The position numbers and the translations under genes are program-made. The notes under the pieces were generated by a model. The model had not been told where the DNA came from and searched no databases. It saw only the letters and a list, made by a program, of their open reading frames with translations. Positions 7,147 through 13,648 of a stretch of DNA of 15,087 bases are shown here, piece after piece; within the stretch, counting starts at the first letter, position 1; each line of letters begins with the position of its first letter. This DNA comes from Deltaproteobacteria bacterium. Lineage in GTDB: Bacteria; Desulfobacterota; Desulfobacteria; Desulfobacterales; JAFDCJ01. Location: contig JAJRVC010000249.1 in assembly GCA_024277475.1 (NCBI GenBank), forward strand, positions 1 to 15,087. Reading direction: 5' to 3'.

Positions 7147-7199
7147 ACCGTCCCGTTTTATCGATCTGCTCAAGCATACTGAGCACCCTAAATAACGGT
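7147..7199 (+). promoter_or_regulatory. Nested inverted repeat between the two permease genes
   Basis: ACCGT at 7147-7151 pairs with ACGGT at 7195-7199. Inside it TGCTCA at 7167-7172 pairs with TGAGCA at 7180-7185. The outer arm ends just before the ribosome-binding region of the second permease, so it could modulate translation or RNA stability. The stems are short. Confidence 0.25.
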
Positions 7200-7213
7200 A
7201 TGAAAGGTGAGAA

Positions 7214-8029
7214 ATGATTAGAAAGATTTTATTCTGGCTGGTGACGGTAGGCGTTTTACTTGTTGTCTTAGGCCCTTTACTTTGGATTTTCTTGACCGCC
7301 TACAAATCCGCAGATGATATATTTACCACCGAATTAAGTAAAATCATACTCTTTTCCCCTACCCTGGATAATTTCCACCGTTTATTCACAGCATACCCGT
7401 TCTGGAATAATTTGGGAAATACGGCCATTGTCAGTGTGATTAGTACTATCATGGTTATGGTCGTATCGCTGCCGGCTGCCTACAGTTTCTCCCGCTGGAA
7501 TACAGGCGGTGGCCATCTGCTGTTTACAACAATTGCTACACGAATGTTCCCGGGAGTGGTGGCGGCAATTCCATTCTTTATCGTTTTCCGATCATTAAAA
7601 TTGCTCGATACACATGCGGGTTTAATTTTGCTCTACACCTATTTCAATACGTCGTTTGCTACCTTCTTGCTATACGGCTTTTTTCGGGAAATCCCTAAAG
7701 AGTTGGAACAGGCGGCCATGATCGACGGATATGGGCGGATGGAAACTTTCCGCAGAGTCGTATTTCCTTTAATCCTTCCCGGTTTGGCCGTTACGTCTGT
7801 TTTCTGTTTAATATGGTCCTGGAATGAATTTTTTTACGCCTTTTTGTTTACCAGGAGGGTAGCGACAACCGTCAATGTTCTGATTTCATCATTCTGGGGA
7901 TCTATTGAGGTACAATATGGGACCATGGCGGCCGGCGCTGCCATTGCGATATTGCCGACATTACTGGCCGCGTTGCTCATGCAGCGATATATCATCAGAG
8001 GATTGACGTTCGGAGCCGTAAAAGGCTGA
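7214..8029 (+). CDS. ABC carbohydrate importer permease, MalG/UgpE type
   Basis: The 271-aa membrane protein has the length and layout of MalG-type permeases. It has a short N-terminus, a first membrane helix at about residues 6-29, a periplasmic loop containing the family-typical L-x-N-F-x-x-L pattern (LDNFHRLF, 51-58), five further helices, and the EAA loop EQAAMIDGYGRMETFRRVVF at 165-184. It should form the heterodimeric channel with the preceding permease. The ATG follows an AAAGGTGAG ribosome-binding region. The C-terminus GLTFGAVKG is typical of the family. The substrate is not deducible. Confidence 0.93.
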   Translation: MIRKILFWLVTVGVLLVVLGPLLWIFLTAYKSADDIFTTELSKIILFSPTLDNFHRLFTAYPFWNNLGNTAIVSVISTIMVMVVSLPAAYSFSRWNTGGGHLLFTTIATRMFPGVVAAIPFFIVFRSLKLLDTHAGLILLYTYFNTSFATFLLYGFFREIPKELEQAAMIDGYGRMETFRRVVFPLILPGLAVTSVFCLIWSWNEFFYAFLFTRRVATTVNVLISSFWGSIEVQYGTMAAGAAIAILPTLLAALLMQRYIIRGLTFGAVKG

Positions 8030-8122
8030 TACAAAATCATCATTCCAAACATACTAACACCTGGCTCTTATTTCGCGAATGAAATTAGAGGCGAGAAATC
8101 AACGGTTGTGAGGTTAAGAAAT

Positions 8123-8314
8123 ATGTTGCCGCGAATGACAATGGGAAACTGGCTGTTTTGGTCGATTATGATATGGATTGGTTTCAATTTCGCCTGGCTT
8201 AGATTTATGGAACGGTTTATACCACAATGGGTGGGAGCGATTATTGCTACCGCCATCACCCTAGTGGTTTTTAAGTACGGTCCCCGGCCACAGGAAGAGG
8301 AGGAGGAGGAGTAG
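8123..8314 (+). CDS. Small two-helix membrane protein of the ABC importer operon (GlpU/DUF2160-like?)
   Basis: This 63-aa protein has two predicted membrane helices, WLFWSIMIWIGFNFAWLRF (about residues 10-28) and QWVGAIIATAITLVVF (about 35-50), and a tail ending in six Glu. Its place between the permease and ATPase genes recalls the small membrane protein encoded in glycerol ABC operons (glpSTPQUV; DUF2160), whose C-terminal half has a similar pattern of FxxLAWL, PxWG and KYG/RWG elements. That resemblance is by eye and weak. ATG at 8123 is preferred because GAGG lies 9 nt upstream; GTG at 8108 in the same frame would add five residues. The GAG codons of the acidic tail also supply the ribosome binding site for the next gene, so the two are translationally linked. 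Function is unknown; it may be an accessory transporter subunit. Confidence 0.75.
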   Translation: MLPRMTMGNWLFWSIMIWIGFNFAWLRFMERFIPQWVGAIIATAITLVVFKYGPRPQEEEEEE

Positions 8315-8316
8315 CA

Positions 8317-9447
8317 ATGGCTGGAGTAAAACTGGAGAAAGTTACCAAGCGCTATGGCAGTAAGACGGCGGTGAACAACTTGAGTTTGGATTGCGAGGAA
8401 GGAGAGTTTCTATCGATTGTGGGGCCGACGGGTGCCGGAAAATCAACGATTCTCAGTATGATTGCCGGCATCGAAGAGGTAACTTCCGGAAAAATATATT
8501 TCAACGGCCATGAGGTGAACAATCTGCCCCCCCAGGAAAGAAATGTGTCCATGGCATTTGAGAGTTACAATCTTTATCCTCACCTGAAGGTCTATGACAA
8601 TATCGCTTTTCCATTGCGGGCACCTCGCTGGGGGCTGAAGTTGTCAAAAAAAGAAGAACGGCGCAGGGTCGAAGAAATTGCATCTTTTCTCGGGATTGAA
8701 GAACTGCTTGACCGACTGCCGCAACATTTAAGCGGTGGACAGAAACAACGTGTTTCCCTGTCTAGAGCCCTTGTGCGCCAACCCGAGGTGTACCTGCTTG
8801 ACGAGCCCATCGCTCACCTTGATGCCAGATTGAAGTTTTCAACCCAAACACTGCTCAAAAAGTTTGCATCCCAATACCGTAGTACCATAATTTACGTGAC
8901 CCATGACTACCGAGAAGCGCTGGCCCTGTCCGATAAATTGGTCGTTCTGAGAAAAGGCTCTATCGAGCAGGAGGGAACGCCGGAAGAAGTCTACAACCTA
9001 CCGGCTACAGATTTTGTCGGCAGTATTCTGGGAGAACCGCCAATGAATCTTATCGATGGTGAATTAGTCCGCAAAAATGATAAATCCTTTTTCAGCGTTG
9101 ATAAAAAATTCACTTTGGGGATTCGCGAGAGTTTAGCAGGGACAATTAAAGCGATAGCCACACAGAAAAACGGCCGAACTATGGCGCGTGCAGGCATTCG
9201 ATGCGACGATATCAAAATCAGCAAAAACAGGGATTCCGCAAATTCATTCCAGTTGCCGGTATACGCTGTTGCCCACGAAACTGAAAGCACGATTGTTACC
9301 TTCGAGCTAAACGACTGCTTTCTTCATGTAAGGACAAGAAACAAAACCGGAACCTCCGACTATCGTCTATCCGAGCTGGTATGGCTTGAATTCAATCAGG
9401 ATCACCTGTTTTTTTATAGGCCGACGGTCGATATATCCAAAATTTAG
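8317..9447 (+). CDS. ABC importer ATPase subunit 1 (MalK/UgpC-like)
   Basis: The 376-aa ATPase has an N-terminal nucleotide-binding domain and a C-terminal regulatory/TOBE region, the standard MalK layout. Walker A is GPTGAGKST (36-44), the signature motif is intact LSGGQ (138-142), Walker B is VYLLDEP (158-164) with catalytic Glu163, and the switch His196 lies in YVTHD. Two departures are visible: the Q-loop has Glu82 (FESYNLYPH) where Gln is usual, and the D-loop reads AHLDA instead of SNLDA. The ATG is 2 bp after the small membrane gene, with its Shine-Dalgarno inside that gene's GAGGAGG tail. A second, different ATPase follows directly, so the importer probably uses an ATPase heterodimer, as in glycerol-type ABC systems. 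Confidence 0.93.
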   Translation: MAGVKLEKVTKRYGSKTAVNNLSLDCEEGEFLSIVGPTGAGKSTILSMIAGIEEVTSGKIYFNGHEVNNLPPQERNVSMAFESYNLYPHLKVYDNIAFPLRAPRWGLKLSKKEERRRVEEIASFLGIEELLDRLPQHLSGGQKQRVSLSRALVRQPEVYLLDEPIAHLDARLKFSTQTLLKKFASQYRSTIIYVTHDYREALALSDKLVVLRKGSIEQEGTPEEVYNLPATDFVGSILGEPPMNLIDGELVRKNDKSFFSVDKKFTLGIRESLAGTIKAIATQKNGRTMARAGIRCDDIKISKNRDSANSFQLPVYAVAHETESTIVTFELNDCFLHVRTRNKTGTSDYRLSELVWLEFNQDHLFFYRPTVDISKI

Positions 9448-9460
9448 GAGATTTCACAGG

Positions 9461-10570
9461 ATGAGCACTATTGACGTTAACAATGTCTGGAAAATATACC
9501 CTCGCGGGAATGTCATCGGCGTTAAGGATTTAACTTTCAGTTGCAATGACAAAGAGTTTCTAGCGATTTTAGGCCCGTCCGGAGGGGGAAAAAGCTCAAC
9601 ACTGCGTATGCTGGCGGGTCTGGAGGAAATTTCTAGAGGTAAGATCCGCTTTGACGGAAACGTCGTAAACACCCTGGGACCCAGCGAAAGAAATATTGCT
9701 CTCGCCTTTGAATCCTATGCGCTTTATCACCGACTGTCTGTTTATGAGAATATTGCCTTTCCTCTAAGGGCAAGAAAAATGACGAATGCTCAAGTCGATC
9801 AAAAAGTTATGTCAATTGCCGAACTGCTCGACTTGACATCCGTTTTGAATAAGTATCCTCCATCGCTGGCCGGCGGCCATCAGCAAAGAGTTTCTTTGGC
9901 GCGGGCCTTTGTCAGAAAACCGAATGTTACCCTGCTTGATGAACCCATTTCCCATATGGACCAACGTGTGCGTGCCCAGCTTAGAGCCCGAATCCGCCGA
10001 CTTCATGACGATCTGGAACTCACAACTGTTTACGTTACCCATGATCAGGCTGAAGCGATCTCGCTTTCCGATCGGATTGTTATTATCAATAAAGCTGAAC
10101 TGCAGCAAATCGGAACTATCGATGAGATATATAACCAGCCTGCTAACCGGTTTGTTGCCTACTTTGTGGGGGAGCCGGCAATGAATTTTATTGACGGGCA
10201 CATTGAAAATTCCCAGCATGTTTCAATACAGACACCAAACAAAACCAATTTATTTACTTTCACGGGGCATTTGGATTCTCAACACATCGGAACTGAAATT
10301 ACCATGGGGGTCCGTCCGCAACAAATCAAAATCACCCGCTCCGATAAAAGCGATGCTACCGTTCCGGGTACGGTTAAAATCATTGAATTTCAAGGTGAAA
10401 CCACAGTATTGACGGTGGTAATTGACGACCGGGTCAAAACTGAGGTTAAAGTGGTTGTCCCCTCAAATGAAAAATATACTGCCGGCGAATCGTTGGGGTT
10501 GTATTTCGGCCCGGATATTATTCACCTGTTCGACAATGAAACGCCGATACTGAAGAGACAACCAAGATAG
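9461..10570 (+). CDS. ABC importer ATPase subunit 2, with degenerate signature motif
   Basis: The 369-aa protein is a paralogue of the preceding gene product with the same two-part layout. Walker A is GPSGGGKSS (38-46), Walker B is VTLLDEP with Asp160/Glu161, and the switch His194 lies in YVTHDQ. The Q-loop again has Glu (residue 84, FESYALYHR). The ABC signature LSGGQ is replaced by LAGGH (136-140), which may weaken one of the two composite ATP sites in a heterodimer. The C-terminal TOBE-like region includes GVRPQQIKI. ATG at 9461 is chosen over upstream in-frame starts: it follows AGGAG (9446-9450) at the end of the first ATPase gene, and conserved family sequence starts right after it. It is the last gene of the importer operon; 98 bp separate it from the oxidoreductase operon. 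Confidence 0.92.
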   Translation: MSTIDVNNVWKIYPRGNVIGVKDLTFSCNDKEFLAILGPSGGGKSSTLRMLAGLEEISRGKIRFDGNVVNTLGPSERNIALAFESYALYHRLSVYENIAFPLRARKMTNAQVDQKVMSIAELLDLTSVLNKYPPSLAGGHQQRVSLARAFVRKPNVTLLDEPISHMDQRVRAQLRARIRRLHDDLELTTVYVTHDQAEAISLSDRIVIINKAELQQIGTIDEIYNQPANRFVAYFVGEPAMNFIDGHIENSQHVSIQTPNKTNLFTFTGHLDSQHIGTEITMGVRPQQIKITRSDKSDATVPGTVKIIEFQGETTVLTVVIDDRVKTEVKVVVPSNEKYTAGESLGLYFGPDIIHLFDNETPILKRQPR

Positions 10571-10668
10571 GGGCTCGGCTCCAATTGGAATCCTGCAATA
10601 TCGGCCTCCATAGAGCCTCTCCTCAGGACTTTAGGCTATAGGGACCGGCAGCAGGCTCGGAGAGAATA

Positions 10669-11325
10669 ATGAACGAGATAAAGCTTTCTATTGACGGCAT
10701 CCAAGTCAACGGCCATGACGGGATGACCATTCTCGAAGCGGCCCAGAGTGTAGGCGTTGAAATACCCACTCTTTGTCATGATCCGAATCTGACACCTACC
10801 GGAAATTGCCGGATTTGTGTCGTCGAAGTGGCGGGATTACAAACACTTGCGGGTGGTTGCCATACTCCGGTCACGAATGGGATGGTGATACAAACAAATT
10901 CGCCCAAGGTCGTGAGAGCGCGCAAAGCGACAATCGAGCTCCTTATGGCCGGACACACGGGGGAATGCGTCACTGACACATACACCCGCTCGTGCGTGTT
11001 GCGAAAACTGGCAGATCAGTTGGAATGCGGAACACCCCGATTCCAGATGAGAAAACCTCGCTGGTACATGATAGAAAATGCTAATCCGTATGTGCGCCGT
11101 GATATGTCCAAGTGCATCCTGTGCCGCAAATGCATCGGTGCATGTATGGAAATCGCCAAAAAAAATATCTACAGTATCGCCTATCGCGGATTTTCCTCCA
11201 AAGTCGTGGTTGAATTCGATGAACCGCTGACCACGGAATTATGTCGGGATTGCGGCATTTGTATTGACTATTGTCCCACAGGCGCTTTAAGCAGACCCAT
11301 TAAAATGAGGAACGGCAAACCATGA
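10669..11325 (+). CDS. NuoG/HoxU-like iron-sulfur electron-transfer subunit
   Basis: This 218-aa soluble protein matches the N-terminal Fe-S part of complex I NuoG, HoxU of bidirectional hydrogenase, and FdsA. A plant-type [2Fe-2S] domain has Cys36, Cys47, Cys50 and Cys64. The region normally binding the His-Cys3 [4Fe-4S] cluster reads H96-x3-C100-x2-D103-x5-C109, so the middle Cys is replaced by Asp. Two ferredoxin-like [4Fe-4S] motifs follow: Cys149/152/155/159 and Cys192/195/198/202. It should form an Fe-S wire between the molybdenum hydroxylase and the NuoF-like flavin subunit. The ATG is preceded by GGAGAG a few bases upstream. Its stop codon overlaps the start of the next gene (ATGA). 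It has no C-terminal molybdopterin domain. Confidence 0.88.
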   Translation: MNEIKLSIDGIQVNGHDGMTILEAAQSVGVEIPTLCHDPNLTPTGNCRICVVEVAGLQTLAGGCHTPVTNGMVIQTNSPKVVRARKATIELLMAGHTGECVTDTYTRSCVLRKLADQLECGTPRFQMRKPRWYMIENANPYVRRDMSKCILCRKCIGACMEIAKKNIYSIAYRGFSSKVVVEFDEPLTTELCRDCGICIDYCPTGALSRPIKMRNGKP

Positions 11326-11768
11326 GCAGTCACCCACCGTCCAATTTGCCGCCGGAAAGAGAGCGTGGCCTTCTACTGGCAAGGCTGATAGCAGCCCAAC
11401 AAACAGACGGATATGTATCAAGGGAATTCATGGCTGAAACCGCGCGCGCTCTGCAACTGCCGATAAGTGAGGTGTACGGCGTAACCACCTTTTACGCCTT
11501 TCTCTCCAACCGGCCGCTTGGTAAATATGTGATTCGGATCTGCAAAAGCCTGCCCTGTTACCTGAAACACGCCGAAATAATCATTGACAGCGTATCCGGG
11601 GAAATCGGCATTTTACCAGGAGAGACCACATCTGACGGTAAGTTTTCCTTTCAATTGACGAACTGTATTGGCGCCTGCGATGTTGCTCCGGCGATGCTGA
11701 TCAACCACGAAGTTCATGGTCATCTGACGCCGGCAAAAATTTCCGAAATACTAAAATTCTGCAAATAG
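11322..11768 (+). CDS. NuoE-like [2Fe-2S] subunit (24-kDa NADH dehydrogenase family)
   Basis: The 148-aa protein has an N-terminal helical segment followed by a thioredoxin-like [2Fe-2S] domain with the family ligand pattern Cys74-x4-Cys79 and Cys115-x3-Cys119. The conserved PISEVYGVTTFYAF lies at about residues 47-60. It resembles NuoE, HoxE, FdsG and HndA, partners of NuoF-like FMN subunits in NAD(P)-dependent formate dehydrogenases, hydrogenases and complex I. It probably takes part in transfer to or from the FMN of the next gene's product. The start overlaps the previous stop as ATGA, indicating translational coupling. The NuoF-like gene starts 14 bp after its stop. Confidence 0.92.
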   Translation: MSSHPPSNLPPERERGLLLARLIAAQQTDGYVSREFMAETARALQLPISEVYGVTTFYAFLSNRPLGKYVIRICKSLPCYLKHAEIIIDSVSGEIGILPGETTSDGKFSFQLTNCIGACDVAPAMLINHEVHGHLTPAKISEILKFCK

Positions 11769-11782
11769 ATGGGGGATAAACC

Positions 11783-13009
11783 GTGCCACAAAAACAGATC
11801 CTTCTTAAATATTGCGGCATCATTGATCCTCGGAACATCGATACTTACATAGATTGCGGTGGTTTTAAGGCCTGGGGACAGGCACGCAATGAGATGACAC
11901 CGGATACAGTTTTGGCCCAAATCAAAGCATCCGAACTGAGAGGACGGGGAGGAGCAGGATTTCCCTGCGGGGCTAAGTGGGAACTTGCCCGCAATGCGCA
12001 GGCAAATGAAAAATTTATTATTTGCAATGCCGATGAAGGAGAAGTCGGTGCGTTCAAAGACCGGCACCTTTTACAGAACGACCCATTTTCGCTGATTGAG
12101 GGCATCGCCATTGCCGCCTATGCCACCGGAATCCGCCAGGCATATATTTATTTGAGATCGGAATATCACTATCTGCTCGATATTTTGACGAATGCCATTG
12201 CGCAGGCTGGACAAAAAGGTTTTTTAAAGGATATGGCGATTGACATCTTCGAAGGTGCCGGAGCATACATTTGCGGGGAAGAATCCGCACTGATGGATTC
12301 CATCGAAGGCAAACGCGGCGAACCACGATTCAGGCCGCCGTTCCCGCCTTCGAAGGGGCTCTGGGGCATGCCGACAATAATCAACAATGTTGAAACGTTG
12401 ACGACGATCCCGCATATTGTTGCCCACGGTGCCGAATGGTTCTCTGCAATTGGCACTGAACAAAGTAAAGGCACCAAGCTCTTTTCCGTGAGCGGGGATG
12501 TAGAAAACCCGGGGGTCTACGAACTGGTCCTGGGAAGTCCGCTGGAGGAACTGGTCTGCAAGCTGGCCGGTGCCAGAAATGTCAAAATGGTCCAGGTCGG
12601 TGGCGTAACCGGTGGAATTATTCCCTATGCGATGATCAGCACTCCATTGGCGTACGAATCTGTGCTGGGGTCGGGGGCCGTCATGGTGTTTGATGAATCC
12701 CGCGATGTCCTGAGTTTTGTGTACCGGACCATGGAATTCTTGGCGGAAGAATCCTGTGGCAAATGCACACCCTGCCGCGAGGGGACTGAGGCCATGTTGC
12801 AGATTTTTAGCCGCCTGGCAGGCGGTGACGGCAGCCAGGAAGACATCCAGGCGCTGGAAGACCTGTCCGTAACGATGACGCTCTCCTCGTTGTGCGGACT
12901 GGGGCAGGCGGCATCGATTCCGGTACTCGACACCCTCAAGTATTTTCGAAATGAATACGAAGCACGGATCAAACAATCGGTGTTTTTAAGAAGCCTAGGC
13001 GGCCGATAA
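11783..13009 (+). CDS. NuoF-like FMN- and NAD(H)-binding diaphorase subunit
   Basis: The 408-aa protein is the 51-kDa NADH dehydrogenase type. It has the glycine-rich nucleotide loop GRGGAGFP (54-61), the FMN region CNADEGEVGAFKDR (81-94), ICGEE (163-167), an SLBB-like segment (about 240-310), and a [4Fe-4S] motif Cys325-x2-Cys328-x2-Cys331 with Cys371. It is expected to accept electrons through the Fe-S subunits and reduce NAD(P)+, or the reverse. Unlike HndC/HydB of [FeFe]-hydrogenases it has neither the N-terminal thioredoxin-like nor the C-terminal ferredoxin-like extension. GTG at 11783 follows a G-rich ribosome-binding stretch, and the sequence starts where NuoF proteins do. It sits between the NuoE-like gene and the molybdenum enzyme's [2Fe-2S] subunit. 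Confidence 0.94.
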   Translation: MPQKQILLKYCGIIDPRNIDTYIDCGGFKAWGQARNEMTPDTVLAQIKASELRGRGGAGFPCGAKWELARNAQANEKFIICNADEGEVGAFKDRHLLQNDPFSLIEGIAIAAYATGIRQAYIYLRSEYHYLLDILTNAIAQAGQKGFLKDMAIDIFEGAGAYICGEESALMDSIEGKRGEPRFRPPFPPSKGLWGMPTIINNVETLTTIPHIVAHGAEWFSAIGTEQSKGTKLFSVSGDVENPGVYELVLGSPLEELVCKLAGARNVKMVQVGGVTGGIIPYAMISTPLAYESVLGSGAVMVFDESRDVLSFVYRTMEFLAEESCGKCTPCREGTEAMLQIFSRLAGGDGSQEDIQALEDLSVTMTLSSLCGLGQAASIPVLDTLKYFRNEYEARIKQSVFLRSLGGR

Positions 13010-13052
13010 TAAACCTGTGCCAAAGGCGTGCATGTTAAGGAGATGGCAAAAG

Positions 13053-13646
13053 ATGGGAGAGAAAACCAGCAAAGCATCTAAAAATGTTTGCCCATATTGC
13101 TCCAGAACTCATGAAAGCTTCGACGATCTCAAAACGCATGTCATCGCCGAGCACAAAACCGACCCGCTTCCCAGACCACACGGGTTGGTCAAGTTTACCG
13201 TAAACGGTCAAATTTATGAACTCGAGGTGGAACCCCGATGGACACTATACCACGTGATTCACGACACATTGGGATTGGCGGGGGTAAAAATGTTTTGTGA
13301 CCGCGGAACCTGCGGTTCTTGCACGGTCATCCTGGACGGTCGCCCCATCCTGTCATGCATGACGCTTGCCATTGAGTGTGATGGAAAGACCATTGAAACC
13401 GCCGAGGGAATTGCGGAAATCGGACACCCGTTGGTTGAGAGTTATGTCAGGCACCACACCATGCAGTGCGGTTACTGCACCCCGGGGTTTATCACTACCG
13501 CCAAAGCACTTTTGGATAAAAACCCTGATCCAACCACGACGGACGTTAAAGAAGCGCTGGCCGGAAACTTGTGCCGCTGCGGAACCTACCCGCAGCACCC
13601 CAAAGCCGTGCTTGACGCTGCCCGGGCTCTCAAAGAGGAGCATTAA
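13053..13646 (+). CDS. Xanthine-oxidase-family [2Fe-2S] subunit with an N-terminal C2H2 zinc-finger-like motif
   Basis: The 197-aa protein carries two [2Fe-2S] clusters of the CoxS/XdhC small-subunit type: Cys82, Cys87, Cys90, Cys102 in the plant-ferredoxin-like domain, and Cys139, Cys142, Cys174, Cys176 in the helical domain (QCGYCTPGF ... LCRCG). It relays electrons from the molybdopterin of the partner large subunit. The N-terminal extension is unusual: Cys13-x2-Cys16-x12-His29-x4-His34 with hydrophobic Phe23 and Leu26, a C2H2 zinc-finger pattern ahead of the usual start of the family at about residue 45. ATG at 13053 is chosen because AAGGAG (13037-13042) lies 10 nt upstream; an upstream GTG at 13017 has no such site, and either start keeps the finger. 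The large-subunit gene begins 2 bp after the stop. Confidence 0.9.
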   Translation: MGEKTSKASKNVCPYCSRTHESFDDLKTHVIAEHKTDPLPRPHGLVKFTVNGQIYELEVEPRWTLYHVIHDTLGLAGVKMFCDRGTCGSCTVILDGRPILSCMTLAIECDGKTIETAEGIAEIGHPLVESYVRHHTMQCGYCTPGFITTAKALLDKNPDPTTTDVKEALAGNLCRCGTYPQHPKAVLDAARALKEEH

Positions 13647-13648
13647 CC

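Noticed and set aside
10580..10589. TCCAATTGGA palindrome before the oxidoreductase operon as an operator
   Set aside because: It is only 10 bp and has no matching copy near the other promoter, so chance is a sufficient explanation.
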